Shown in pieces: positions 1 through 9,502 of a DNA stretch of 40,379 nucleotides. Both the position numbers and the translations under genes were made by a program. The stretch is from assembly GCA_016839585.1 (NCBI GenBank), contig JAEOTZ010000075.1, forward strand, positions 1 through 40,379. Direction: 5' to 3'. The stretch is from Promethearchaeota archaeon. GTDB lineage: Archaea > Asgardarchaeota > Lokiarchaeia > Sigyniarchaeales > SOKP01. A model generated the notes under the pieces. It worked only from the letters and a program-made list of their open reading frames with translations, had not been told where the DNA came from and did no database searches. The first letter of the stretch is position 1. The number at the start of each line of letters is the position of its first letter.

Positions 1-1045
1 AAATAAGCTCATTTTCTATATTTATTAGCTCATTTTTCTTACTAAATAGTTTATGGGATGCATTTTTACACCATACCCAGTCAAGATTAATTTTTTTATA
101 AGGTCCAGGCTTATAATGTTTTTTTTCACCAATTGGAAATGCATAAGGCTTATAACTACTCAAGCAAGGAAGTGTTGTACCTGTAAACCAATGAATTGAT
201 TTCTTTCCTTTTCTTAAATGGGATACTTGAGATCCTGTTGATTCAAAACCTCCATGCATACAAATTCCAGCCTGATGATCTCTTAAGAATTCCATCATCA
301 TCTTAGAATTAATCTTTCCCTTACGATTATTAAGTAAATATGCTGACCTTCCTCCTCTTGAATATTGTATCATTGATGGAGGTGAACCACAGAAAGTTAT
401 AGCAAAGTCAAAATCATCATCATCTTTACAATATCCCTTTTCAGTAGCATGCTGAATAATGCCTCTTCTCCTGATATCACCCTTTCCTCTAATTGAAAGC
501 TCATTTGAGATAGATCTTACGCTTTTTACCTTTTCAGCAACCCACCATTCATCAGCGGTTTCCAAAACGTAAGCTTCGTCTGGGTCTGCAATTAAAAACG
601 AATTATGATACATCCAACCTGGATCATCATATGCACATCCTCCACCTTGTCCATATTTTTCTAATAAATTAGTAATTATATCCAAAGCTTGTTTCGCTCT
701 TTTTCCCCTTTCAAGACCTAGCCTCAGTAAATCCATCCCTAACAATCCAGAGTGTCTCAATCGTTCATATGTATAGACAGCTTCATTCCCAATAACAACC
801 CCATACTCATTAGCACCCATTTCTGCACCCCACATCCACCATGGTTGACTTAATAAGATTGCTGCAGTTTCAGATACTTGAGGAATTGTGATATAGGTGA
901 CTTTTAATTCATCTTCTTTTGAATGCTTAGTTCTAGGGGAATAAGTTATCAATTGAACTTCATTTGAAGGACGATCTGAATTTTTGCCAAAAATTACATT
1001 TCCATCCTTAGTTGAATTTCCCAGCGTAACGAGAGTGTCACACAT
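1..1045 (-). CDS. Secernin-type C69 peptidase, C-terminus cut by window edge
   Basis: The frame is open from ATG at 1045 to the window start, giving 348 codons with no stop seen. The protein begins Met-Cys-Asp-Thr and continues with a VIFGKNSDRP-like segment. This is the secernin/C69 signature, in which Cys2 becomes the N-terminal nucleophile after Met removal (family knowledge). Later segments such as GSQVS and HWFTGTTLPCLS match the downstream paralogue almost position by position. The start codon directly follows the TAA of the upstream gene (stop 1046-1048), so the two form a tandem, probably co-transcribed pair. The likely role is a cytosolic Ntn-hydrolase acting on peptides or amides; the substrate is unknown. 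Confidence 0.85.
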   Translation of the reverse strand, partial: MCDTLVTLGNSTKDGNVIFGKNSDRPSNEVQLITYSPRTKHSKEDELKVTYITIPQVSETAAILLSQPWWMWGAEMGANEYGVVIGNEAVYTYERLRHSGLLGMDLLRLGLERGKRAKQALDIITNLLEKYGQGGGCAYDDPGWMYHNSFLIADPDEAYVLETADEWWVAEKVKSVRSISNELSIRGKGDIRRRGIIQHATEKGYCKDDDDFDFAITFCGSPPSMIQYSRGGRSAYLLNNRKGKINSKMMMEFLRDHQAGICMHGGFESTGSQVSHLRKGKKSIHWFTGTTLPCLSSYKPYAFPIGEKKHYKPGPYKKINLDWVWCKNASHKLFSKKNELINIENELI

Positions 1046-2251
1046 TTATTTAATTAATTCCTCTGCTTTTTTCCATCCAAAATCATTAACATCTTTAATT
1101 GATTTATTAAATTCACTTTCTGAGATACTCTCTTCTTTACTAATTAAGTCATCTACGCGTCTCAATAATTCGGTCTCAACACTTCTTAACTTTTTATAGT
1201 AATTGTTCCTTTCAGGAATATCTCTTTTTGGGCGCTTCTTGTAAATATTAATAAATTCAAAATGTCTTGTCCAAAACCAATCTTGATCTTTAGATGAATA
1301 AGGTCTGGAATCCATGACGTTTTGTTCTTCTGCTGGAAAAACATAGGGCTTATAAATACTTAAACATGGAATGGTACTACCAGTAAACCAGTGTATAGAT
1401 TTCTTATTATTTTTTCTCAAAAGAGAAACTTGAGATCCTACTGATTGATCTTTTCGAGTATGTCTACATATCCCAACTTCATGTTCTCTTAAAAATTCCA
1501 TCATCATAGGTACTGTAATTTTTTCTTTATTCGATGATAATTGATGTAATGAACAACCATCTCTATCAGTTATTGGAAACACTTCTGGAAGTGGGATAAG
1601 AGAAAAAGTCATTTTAAAGTCAAAATCATTATCATCCTTACAATATCCTTTCTCAACTGCATGTTGGATAATACCTTCTCTTCTCATATCTCCTTTCCCT
1701 TTTATTGATATATGATTTGAGATTGAGCGAAAATCTTTAACAATTTCTGCAATCCACCAATCACCAGCGGTTTCTAATACATAAGCTTCAGTTTGATCCG
1801 CTAAAATATATGAATTATGGTAATTATATTCTTTTAAACTATGAAAGCCACCTTGACTATATTTTTCTAACAAACTTGTCATAATATTTAATGCTTCTTT
1901 TGCAGTCCTACCTCTTTCAAGCCCCAATCTTAGAAGATCCATGCCAAGAAGACCTTTTTCTTTAAGAGGTTCTCTCGTTTGCACCGATTCATTGCCAATA
2001 ACTACTTCATACTCGTTCACACCCATTTCTGCCCCCCACATCCAATATGGTTGACTTAAAATAATCGCAGCTGTTTCATTTATTTGTGGAATTGAAATAT
2101 GAGTACATTTTACTTCCTCTCCAGACGAGTAAGTTTTTCGTGGAGCATATGTTATTAATTGGGCTTCAGAATCAAGTCTGTCACTATTTTTCCCAAAAAT
2201 TACATTCCCATTTTTAGACCAAGTACTTAGACTAACGTAAGTGTCACACAT
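1046..2251 (-). CDS. Secernin-type C69 family peptidase
   Basis: This is a complete 401-residue protein. It starts MCDTYVSL, followed by NVIFGKNSDR near residues 16-25, the hallmark of secernin-like C69 Ntn-hydrolases with Cys2 as nucleophile. Further shared blocks are the PYWMWGAEMGVNEYEVVIGNE region (about 68-88), GLLGMDLLRLGLERG, and HWFTGSTIPCLSIYKP near 285-300. The family normally hydrolyses short peptides or amides; nothing here fixes the substrate. It is a tandem paralogue of the next gene, with stop and start abutting. ATG at 2251 is chosen because the Cys must be residue 2. The upstream Shine-Dalgarno (AGAGAA) is weak. Confidence 0.88.
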   Translation of the reverse strand: MCDTYVSLSTWSKNGNVIFGKNSDRLDSEAQLITYAPRKTYSSGEEVKCTHISIPQINETAAIILSQPYWMWGAEMGVNEYEVVIGNESVQTREPLKEKGLLGMDLLRLGLERGRTAKEALNIMTSLLEKYSQGGFHSLKEYNYHNSYILADQTEAYVLETAGDWWIAEIVKDFRSISNHISIKGKGDMRREGIIQHAVEKGYCKDDNDFDFKMTFSLIPLPEVFPITDRDGCSLHQLSSNKEKITVPMMMEFLREHEVGICRHTRKDQSVGSQVSLLRKNNKKSIHWFTGSTIPCLSIYKPYVFPAEEQNVMDSRPYSSKDQDWFWTRHFEFINIYKKRPKRDIPERNNYYKKLRSVETELLRRVDDLISKEESISESEFNKSIKDVNDFGWKKAEELIK

Positions 2252-2316
2252 ATTCTCTAATTATTTTTTTATGAATAAGTTAAAATTAAGTTATATTTAT
2301 AATACACTTTTAATAA

Positions 2317-2691
2317 CTAAATTACTACTATTGCATCAATTTCAATTAGTGCTGTTGGTAGTGGACAAACTGCTTCTATAGTGCTTCTCGTGGGGAATTT
2401 TTCTGATACTCCATTCTGTTCAAAAAAATCTTTATAGGCTTCATTCATTTCCTTAAAATCATCCATACTTTTTAGATATACTCCAATTTTAACTATGTTT
2501 CTAACATTTGCCTTTGCAACTTCTAGAACTTTTTTGATTTTTTCAAGAGCACTTAAAGTCTGTTCTTTTATATTCTTGGCCTTATGATCAGGTACTTGTC
2601 CCGATATGAAGATTAGATTACCTGCTTTTAGACCAAGACTATAAGGACCTGCTTTCGGAGCTCCTGTGTCAATTATTTCAATTTTTACCAT
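2317..2691 (-). CDS. ridA: RidA family reactive-intermediate deaminase
   Basis: The protein has 124 residues, the usual RidA/YjgF length. Motifs in order are APKAGPYS near residue 11, the FISGQVP strand at about 28-34, and the C-terminal FPTRSTIEAVCPLP segment. The Arg of TRST matches the substrate-binding Arg of RidA, and IEIDAI supplies the conserved Glu. The family hydrolyses enamine/imine intermediates released by PLP enzymes, protecting other PLP enzymes in the cytosol. It lies 65 bp upstream of the secernin pair on the same strand and may be co-transcribed. The family assignment is firm; the physiological substrate is inferred. Confidence 0.9.
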   Translation of the reverse strand: MVKIEIIDTGAPKAGPYSLGLKAGNLIFISGQVPDHKAKNIKEQTLSALEKIKKVLEVAKANVRNIVKIGVYLKSMDDFKEMNEAYKDFFEQNGVSEKFPTRSTIEAVCPLPTALIEIDAIVVI

Positions 2692-2995
2692 CTTATTTGC
2701 ATCCTTATGGTGTTTATATTTAAATTTAGTAATTATTATAATTAAGAGTCAAAATTATAATTAACTTTTAATAAGAAAATTAAGATAAAATAATTTTAAG
2801 TCAACTTTTATTAGATTATAGTGTAATTATGCTCCATCAAAATTTTTTGTCGTAATTATCTCAAACAAATGTAATTTTAATTAAGTTTTAATAAAAATAT
2901 TATTTTAAAGACATAAACCTATTTATTATTAAATGAACTAATTTTAAAGTTAATTTTTGACTCTTAACTGCGTTCTAAAAAAGTATTGAGTTGCT
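2692..2995. promoter_or_regulatory. Divergent intergenic region with mirrored promoter-like repeat
   Basis: This very AT-rich gap separates ridA (-) from the glycosyltransferase (+). A sequence reading TTAAGAGTCAAAA followed shortly by TTAACTTTTA (2742-2770) recurs inverted at about 2945-2968 (GTTAAGAGTCAAAA, TTAACTTTA on the minus strand). One copy therefore precedes each divergent gene in its own reading direction. Shared regulation of the two genes, or a MITE-like pair of inverted ends, would both fit. No ORF of note was seen in the gap. Confidence 0.4.
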
Positions 2996-4789
2996 TTGAT
3001 CGAAAAAAAAGATAAAGTTTGGATATTTACTTTTGAATATGCGGGAATTGTAAAAATGGGGGGACTTGGAGAAGTTCCAGCAAATCAAGCTAACCATTTA
3101 AAAAATAATTATGACCTAACTATTTTTATTCCTTCTCATGGCCAAATTGATAGTTTAAAAATGAATAATACATGGGAAAAACTACCGCTTAAATGTATTG
3201 GAAAAATAAATCCCCAAGTTTTTGGAATAGATGAACCTGAAGGGAATTATAATATTTCTTTTTATAGAATAACAATAAATAAGGTTAATTTTTATTTATT
3301 AACGGGTAAAAATTCATTTACAAAGAGATTTTTAGATGATAAGGATATTTATAATCCTGATACGATAAGTGGAAAAATTTGTCTTTTTAGCCTTGGAATC
3401 CGCTGTTTAATTGACTTTTTGATTGAAAACAGAAAAGATAATTTACCAGATGTTATTCACTTACATGATTATCATATGGTATTTCCATTTATCGGAGTTA
3501 AGCAAAGATTAGTTATAAATGGATTAGATGTACCGTCAATAATTACTATACATTTATTAACATGGCCAAGGTATCCTATTGATTTTTATAGAGCTTGTGG
3601 TATCAGTAAGATCCCAATTAAGATACTTTTAAGAGAAGGGTTTAAATCATTCACAATAGATGAAATATTTTCTCTTTGTTCAGATTCAAGTTTGCAACAA
3701 CACCCCTCGGTTGAAAAAATTGGTGCTGTGATTTGTGATCTTGTTACTACAGTTAGTCAATCCTATTTAAAGTCAGATATTATACCTTATTGTGGTAAGG
3801 ACTTAATAGATTTTAAGTCTGATTTTATTTGGGATGGATGTGATTGGGAATATTTTGAGATATATCGAAACGTACTTCAATCTTTCGGAAAAGAAATTAA
3901 AGAATTATTGAATATTCCGCTACAAAATGAAATATCCCATATTCATTTAAAGGATTATTTATTAAAGTATAAAATTGGGCATTTAAGTCAGAGTCCATTA
4001 ATAAATTCAACTAAAGTACTCGAAGCAATTAATCAAATTTCCAATGGAAATCCTTTTATAAGGAATGGCACAATTAAACCATTTTCTGAATCAGGACCTT
4101 TAGTAATCACAACAGGCAGAATTTCTCCTCAGAAAGGGTTTGAAACTATATTTGAAGCAATTCCAGAAGTCCTTAAAGTTATTCCAAATATTAAGCTTTT
4201 ATTCCTTATTTTACCCACTGATTATAGCTTAAATGAAATAATGCAATATGCTAAATTTGTAAAAAAATATCCAAACAATATTAGAATAATATTTGGTGTA
4301 GCTTCAGAAATATATTATTTAGCACATATCGCTTCAGATGTATATTGTGCTTTATCTCGATGGGAACCATTTGGTATTAACGCCTTAGAAGCGATGGCAT
4401 CAAAAATCCCAATAATTGCTACTCAAGTAGGAGGATTTCAAGAAACAATTATAGATATGAGAAAATACCCCGAAATCGGCACGGGCATTTTAATTGAAAA
4501 AGAAAAACCTTCTCAATTTACAAATGCTTTAATTTCTCTCCTTAAATTAGCAGAAATTTCAGAGAAAATTAAAAACACAGGATCAATTTATGAAACAGAA
4601 ACCTTTAAAATTGTAAATCAGATTCCTGATGAAGTAATTAAATCTCGAGTCTTACTAGATGCTAATTATTATAATAAGATTAGAGAGAATTGCTATAAAA
4701 GAGTAAAAAATAATTTTAGATGGGAAATTGTATCTAAGAAATTAGTGGAGCTTTATGAAAGAATAAAAAACCCACATACAGTACATTAA
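2996..4789 (+). CDS. GT5-like glycosyltransferase (glycogen/starch synthase type)
   Basis: The protein has 597 residues. KMGGLGEVP at residues 20-28 is the KxGGL nucleotide-sugar loop of GT5 glycogen/starch synthases. VIHLHDYHMVF near 155 is the N-domain core. GRISPQKGF near 378 and WEPFGINALEAMAS...VGGFQETI near 455-485 form the C-terminal Rossmann domain with the catalytic Glu region. It is longer than bacterial GlgA (about 480 residues), with extra sequence around residues 220-360. The likely role is transfer of glucosyl units from a nucleotide sugar to an alpha-glucan; donor and acceptor are not determined. TTG is the first possible start, because TGA sits in frame at 2987. The MFS gene follows 17 bp downstream, probably in the same operon. 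Confidence 0.82.
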   Translation: MIEKKDKVWIFTFEYAGIVKMGGLGEVPANQANHLKNNYDLTIFIPSHGQIDSLKMNNTWEKLPLKCIGKINPQVFGIDEPEGNYNISFYRITINKVNFYLLTGKNSFTKRFLDDKDIYNPDTISGKICLFSLGIRCLIDFLIENRKDNLPDVIHLHDYHMVFPFIGVKQRLVINGLDVPSIITIHLLTWPRYPIDFYRACGISKIPIKILLREGFKSFTIDEIFSLCSDSSLQQHPSVEKIGAVICDLVTTVSQSYLKSDIIPYCGKDLIDFKSDFIWDGCDWEYFEIYRNVLQSFGKEIKELLNIPLQNEISHIHLKDYLLKYKIGHLSQSPLINSTKVLEAINQISNGNPFIRNGTIKPFSESGPLVITTGRISPQKGFETIFEAIPEVLKVIPNIKLLFLILPTDYSLNEIMQYAKFVKKYPNNIRIIFGVASEIYYLAHIASDVYCALSRWEPFGINALEAMASKIPIIATQVGGFQETIIDMRKYPEIGTGILIEKEKPSQFTNALISLLKLAEISEKIKNTGSIYETETFKIVNQIPDEVIKSRVLLDANYYNKIRENCYKRVKNNFRWEIVSKKLVELYERIKNPHTVH

Positions 4790-4806
4790 ATAAAAGGCGT
4801 ATTTAA

Positions 4807-6021
4807 GTGATAATATCAAGAAGATCAACAATTCTTATTTTAATCTCTGTTTTTATTATTAATACTGCAGCTATCATAGTTTATACTTACGCACCTAAAT
4901 ATCTATTGGATTTGGGCACAGAAAAGCCGTTAATGCAACTTATAATCACAATTTTTCCTCTAACTGCTTTTATTTTTCCTCCATTATATGGATATCTCTC
5001 AGATAAAAGTCAGAATAGATTTGTATTTATAGTATTCGGTACGATTGGTATTAATTTTAGTTATTTCTTTTTATTCTTAACTCAAGATTTAATATTAATA
5101 GTAATTGTACTATTTTTTTTTGGTTTTTTTATGGCATCATCAAATTTGTTTATGACACTGTTTGCTGAGTTAGTAGAAGATAATAAAACACTCATTTCTT
5201 ATTTTAACGCTACAATAGTGGCGGGTTGGTTCGTTGGAGCGCAATCTGGTGGTATTTTTATTGATATTTATGAAATAGATAAGATAATGTTATTTACATT
5301 TTTAATTTCTTTACCCACTATAGTTTTCGTTGTTTTTATAAGGGAAAATAGGTCTTTGATATTAGAAAGGTATAGAAATAAGGTGGAAAGTATTCCTAAT
5401 GACTTAATTTTAAATAATACTGAAGAATTAAATCCAATTTCTCAATCAGTCTATTATGGTTTATTTTTTAGAAATTTTAGCATAAAACCACTAATGCCTC
5501 TGCTTGCTATAATCATGAGTTTTCATTTAAGTAGTGATACTGAAGTTGGATTTTTGATCGGAGTTAATTTTTTATTGCAAATTTTTCAGATGTTGTTAAT
5601 AGGAAAGTTAATTTCTAATAAAAATATTAAATCGTTCATGATTATTGGTTATTTGTTGAGCGCAATTACTGTTTTCGGATACATTATATCAACCAACTTT
5701 TGGAGTTATTTATTTTTCCAATTTTTAGTTTCTTTCAGTTATTCCATGCATTGGGCAGCGACTATCACATATATAGCTCAAAATACAAATCCTAAAAATA
5801 AAGGTAGATATATTGGATATGCGAATGCTAGCGTTTTTTCAGGAAGCTTCGCAGGAGGAATTTTATTCAGTTTATTATTGTTGTCATTTAATTCAGATTA
5901 TTATATTGCTATGTATTTTATGATAATATTTCCACTAATTTCTACTTTTATAATTTTTGTAAAATTTAAACCAAGCAAAATAATAACTAAGAATTCCAAA
6001 AAGGATATAATCTCTGACTGA
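4807..6021 (+). CDS. MFS permease
   Basis: This 404-residue protein is strongly hydrophobic with about 12 transmembrane stretches. The loop PPLYGYLSDKSQNRF between helices 2 and 3 is the MFS motif A region (GxLSDRxGRR-like). A second cytoplasmic loop near residue 180 (RENRSLILERYRNK) separates the two six-helix halves. It starts with GTG after an AAGGCG site, 17 bp after the glycosyltransferase, suggesting joint expression; sugar or drug transport is possible but not shown. Its last 35 bp overlap the 3' end of the convergent helicase gene. Confidence 0.8.
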   Translation: MIISRRSTILILISVFIINTAAIIVYTYAPKYLLDLGTEKPLMQLIITIFPLTAFIFPPLYGYLSDKSQNRFVFIVFGTIGINFSYFFLFLTQDLILIVIVLFFFGFFMASSNLFMTLFAELVEDNKTLISYFNATIVAGWFVGAQSGGIFIDIYEIDKIMLFTFLISLPTIVFVVFIRENRSLILERYRNKVESIPNDLILNNTEELNPISQSVYYGLFFRNFSIKPLMPLLAIIMSFHLSSDTEVGFLIGVNFLLQIFQMLLIGKLISNKNIKSFMIIGYLLSAITVFGYIISTNFWSYLFFQFLVSFSYSMHWAATITYIAQNTNPKNKGRYIGYANASVFSGSFAGGILFSLLLLSFNSDYYIAMYFMIIFPLISTFIIFVKFKPSKIITKNSKKDIISD

Positions 6022-7963
6022 TTGCATTTTTTTTATCTGGAACCAATTCTAATTCTTTTTTTACCCATTCAGAGATCCATTGATATTTATTTATAAATCT
6101 GCTATCCATAAAAATTAAGCTTCCTTTATCAGTTAGTCTTCTTATTGGACGTCCTGAAGCTTGATTAGCCCTTTGAATCGCAGGATAGAGATAAGCAAAA
6201 TTCCATCCTTGTTTATTAAAAACTTTATTATAATACTCAATTTTCGCTTCTACCCGTGGAGTTGGCAAGTGATAAGGGAATCCTGCGATTACAACAGAAT
6301 TCATAAAATCCCCAGGATAATCTTCTCCTTCAGAATTCCTCCCACCACAAACACCTAGTAATACAGCACCATTATTAGGTGGCTGGGACATAGATTTAAA
6401 ATCTTCAACCATACTAGCATTTTCTGATGCAGATAAACCTGATTCTTCAAAAAATAACTTTTTATTGTTCTTTTTTACTATTAATTCTAAACCATTTGAA
6501 ACTAAGCCTTTTAAAATTTTATAAGAAGCACAAAAAATACCTGAATTTGCTGGAGTGCAATATAGAACCTCATCTATTTTTTCATTCATCTTCTTAAACA
6601 TAGCTGGATTTCTATTGTCATTTTTAGTATTAACCCCTTCAATGATAAATGCTTTAATATTTTCTTTTTTGAAAGGGGAATCAGCTATGATTCCTTTATA
6701 ACTTTTTCCGCTCTCATTTAGCCCGATTAAATAATTATATACATAAGGATTAGCTGTCCCAGATAAGTTTAAACAAGTGTATACATTTTTTAGGATTGGA
6801 ATAGTGATCTCTCTAGGGTCTAACGCCACAATTTCAAGCGATATTGATCTTTTACCTTTTTTCTCCTTTAAATTATAACAATAAAAATAGCTATCTAAGA
6901 GATAGGTTTTTAACCATTTTAGCCAAAATTCTGCTAAAGATCCAACAAAATCTCTTGAAATGTCACCGTTTGCTATTTTCTCTTCATGAATCGAAAAACT
7001 GAAATCATAAAGATCTTTTATAAAATTTTTAAATTCAATTAGATCTCTAAATCCTAATTTTTTATAAATTACTTCTAAGAAAATATCTGGTTTTACTTCT
7101 TGTTCTTCCCCCTTGAAGTATTCTTTTTTATTTTTTAATAGGTTCATTAAAATTTTAATAAAACTCTGCATAAGAATGGGGGATCTGTACATTTCTAAAT
7201 CTTTTAAACATAATCTTAAGGAATAAGGTGAAATTTTTTCTGAATTTACATCTGTAGCTGTGTCAATTAAATTATGGCATTCATCAATGACTAAAATAAA
7301 TTTATGAAGTTCTTGATCAATAAATTTTAAGAAAGATTCTTGAATATAAGGACTAAAAATCCATTGATAATTGCATATTATGATTTTCATCTCTTTAAGC
7401 AGGAATTTACTAAGAAAATAAGGGCAAAGCTTCTCATCTTTGCAGAATTTTATGAGGTCTTCTGCATCAACAGGCTTATTGAACAAATCTGGAGCTAATA
7501 ATACAGGGGTTTCTACTCTATCTTTTTTTTTCAGTAAATTTAAAAAATGAATGCAATTATTATTTTTTCTTAAATCATTACATACTGACATTGATTCCCT
7601 TGGATTTAATTTTAAAGATAACAAGGTTTTATTTAAGCACATCTCGTTTCTTCCTCTAATTGAGAGACCATTTAATTTTATTTTTGTATTATTTTTTTTT
7701 AAAAATTGAAAGATCTTGTTTAGTTCTTTTATAATTCTTGTATTTTGAGAGTGTGTTCTACAAGTATAAATAATCTTTAAGTCTTTCTCATAAGCTAAAG
7801 GAAGAAGTCCACTTAAAGCAATTATTGTCTTTCCAGTACCATTGGGAGAAACTAACAAAATATTTTTCTTTGATTTCGAGCTTAATTCAATCTGCTTGAT
7901 AATATTTTCTTGTTCTTCTCTAAATTGTCTGTAAGGAAAAAAAGTTTGATAATCTATGTTTAT
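5987..7963 (-). CDS. XPD/Rad3/DinG-type SF2 DNA helicase with Fe-S cysteines
   Basis: Helicase motifs from the internal TTG (7858), in order, are SPNGTGKT (Walker A, residues 4-11), CRTHSQ (Ia), four spaced Cys (about 74, 93, 102, 145) as in the XPD [4Fe-4S] domain, VIDECHN (DEAH box, about 190-196), and QASGRPIRR (motif VI) near the C-terminus. XPD-like enzymes are 5'-3' helicases in repair and related processes. Upstream of TTG 7858 the frame stays open to a TAA at 7985-7987 and encodes FFPYRQFREEQENIIKQIE. This is the conserved N-terminal Q-like motif, so the gene must start earlier. No ATG/GTG/TTG exists there. ATA at 7963 or 7957 is the best candidate, the latter 7 nt after GGTG. Alternatively a T-run (7937-7943) carries an indel. 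Confidence 0.85.
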   Translation of the reverse strand: MNIDYQTFFPYRQFREEQENIIKQIELSSKSKKNILLVSPNGTGKTIIALSGLLPLAYEKDLKIIYTCRTHSQNTRIIKELNKIFQFLKKNNTKIKLNGLSIRGRNEMCLNKTLLSLKLNPRESMSVCNDLRKNNNCIHFLNLLKKKDRVETPVLLAPDLFNKPVDAEDLIKFCKDEKLCPYFLSKFLLKEMKIIICNYQWIFSPYIQESFLKFIDQELHKFILVIDECHNLIDTATDVNSEKISPYSLRLCLKDLEMYRSPILMQSFIKILMNLLKNKKEYFKGEEQEVKPDIFLEVIYKKLGFRDLIEFKNFIKDLYDFSFSIHEEKIANGDISRDFVGSLAEFWLKWLKTYLLDSYFYCYNLKEKKGKRSISLEIVALDPREITIPILKNVYTCLNLSGTANPYVYNYLIGLNESGKSYKGIIADSPFKKENIKAFIIEGVNTKNDNRNPAMFKKMNEKIDEVLYCTPANSGIFCASYKILKGLVSNGLELIVKKNNKKLFFEESGLSASENASMVEDFKSMSQPPNNGAVLLGVCGGRNSEGEDYPGDFMNSVVIAGFPYHLPTPRVEAKIEYYNKVFNKQGWNFAYLYPAIQRANQASGRPIRRLTDKGSLIFMDSRFINKYQWISEWVKKELELVPDKKNAISQRLYPFWNS

Positions 7964-8063
7964 ACACCAAAAGTGGGATAAAAATTAACTTAAAAAAATA
8001 TTTTTTTAAAAGTTTATATTAGTATAGGGTATAAAAATTTATTTATTAAAGTATAAGTTTAGC

Positions 8064-9500
8064 TCAATCACGTAATTTCGGTTTTCTAGCAGCAAGGACA
8101 GCATCAAGACGTTTTACAGGCGTATTATTTGGGGCATTTTTTAAAAGATCGGGGTTATTTTGAGCTTCTTCAAAAACTTTTTCCATTACTTCAATAAAGT
8201 AATCGAGTGAGGTTTTTGACTCGGTTTCTGTAGGTTCTATCATTATCGCCCCATTGATTATGAGCGGAAAATAAATAGTGGGAGCATATAATCCATAGTC
8301 TAGAATACGTTTAGCAATATCCTCCGTAGTAATATCATTTGGCAAATTCTTATCTGATAGAACAAATTCATGTTGACAAATTCTATCATATGGTAGATTA
8401 TATTTCTTTTTTAGTAAAATTCTCAAGTAATTTGCGTTTAGAACTGCCATTTGACCAACTCGCTTTAAACCTTCAGCACCTAATGCTAAGATATAAGCAT
8501 AAGCTCGAATTATGACCCCAAAATTCCCCCAAAACGCTTTAATTCTACCAATTGAATTATCATTATTTTCTCTATAATTAACTACCTTTTCAGGAGAAAT
8601 TATGTATGGTTTTGGAAGATAAGGGATAAGTTTTTCTATTACACCAATTGGACCAGAACCCGGTCCACCCCCTCCATGAGGAGTAGAAAATGTTTTGTGT
8701 AAGTTTAAATGAACTATATCAAACCCCATATCTCCAGGACGGCAGATTCCCAGCATAGGATTTAAATTAGCACCATCATAATAGCATAATCCTCCATTTT
8801 CATGTACAATTCGAGTAATATCTTTAATTTGTCGGTCAAAAACACCCAGAGTGTTTGGGTTTGTTAACATTATACCTGCTACATCACCCTCTTGCATAGC
8901 AAATTTTAAATGATCAAGTGGTACTTCACCATCTGTATTTGATTGTAATTCAACTATTGAGAAACCTGCCATTTTGGCAGATGCTGGATTTGTACCATGT
9001 GCAGAATCAGGAATTATTATTTTATCTTTTTTCATGTTTTTATCTTCAAAATATTTCTTAATAATTAACAATCCTGTTAATTCACCATGAGCACCAGCAG
9101 CGGGTTGAAATGTAAATCCGTCCATACCGGTAATTTCTTCTAATGCTTTTGAAAATTTAAACATTAATTCAAGACAACCTTGATTTTCATCTTGAAGAGG
9201 GTGAATTTGTGAAAATTTAGGAATACGAGCTACTATTTCATTAATTTTAGGATTATATTTCATTGTACATGAGCCTAAAGGATAAAATCCGTCATCCACT
9301 CCATAATTCTTTTTACTCAAATCTATATAATGGCGAACGATTTCTACTTCATGTATATCTGGAAGCGGTAAATCAATCCTTTGAAATGATTTTGGAATTA
9401 TATCTTGTAGTTCTACTTCTTCAATATCCATTTTTGGAGTAAAATTTTTTTGAGCATTACCGCTACTTTTATCAAATATTAAAGTAACATTAGATGTCAT
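8064..9500 (-). CDS. gcvPB: Glycine dehydrogenase (decarboxylating) subunit 2
   Basis: This is the 478-residue PLP subunit of the two-chain P-protein of the glycine cleavage system. The PLP Lys is K269 in LNLHKTFSTPHGGGGPGSGP, and SAHGTNPASAKMAGF (about 166-180) is the other family hallmark. The N-terminal GFYPLGSCTMKYNPK motif is intact. P-protein decarboxylates glycine and passes aminomethyl to the lipoyl arm of GcvH. It starts 2 bp after the gcvPA stop. Its Shine-Dalgarno GGAGGG (9510-9515) lies inside the last codons of gcvPA, implying coupled translation. It is the last gene of the operon. Confidence 0.96.
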   Translation of the reverse strand: MTSNVTLIFDKSSGNAQKNFTPKMDIEEVELQDIIPKSFQRIDLPLPDIHEVEIVRHYIDLSKKNYGVDDGFYPLGSCTMKYNPKINEIVARIPKFSQIHPLQDENQGCLELMFKFSKALEEITGMDGFTFQPAAGAHGELTGLLIIKKYFEDKNMKKDKIIIPDSAHGTNPASAKMAGFSIVELQSNTDGEVPLDHLKFAMQEGDVAGIMLTNPNTLGVFDRQIKDITRIVHENGGLCYYDGANLNPMLGICRPGDMGFDIVHLNLHKTFSTPHGGGGPGSGPIGVIEKLIPYLPKPYIISPEKVVNYRENNDNSIGRIKAFWGNFGVIIRAYAYILALGAEGLKRVGQMAVLNANYLRILLKKKYNLPYDRICQHEFVLSDKNLPNDITTEDIAKRILDYGLYAPTIYFPLIINGAIMIEPTETESKTSLDYFIEVMEKVFEEAQNNPDLLKNAPNNTPVKRLDAVLAARKPKLRD

Positions 9501-9502
9501 TA

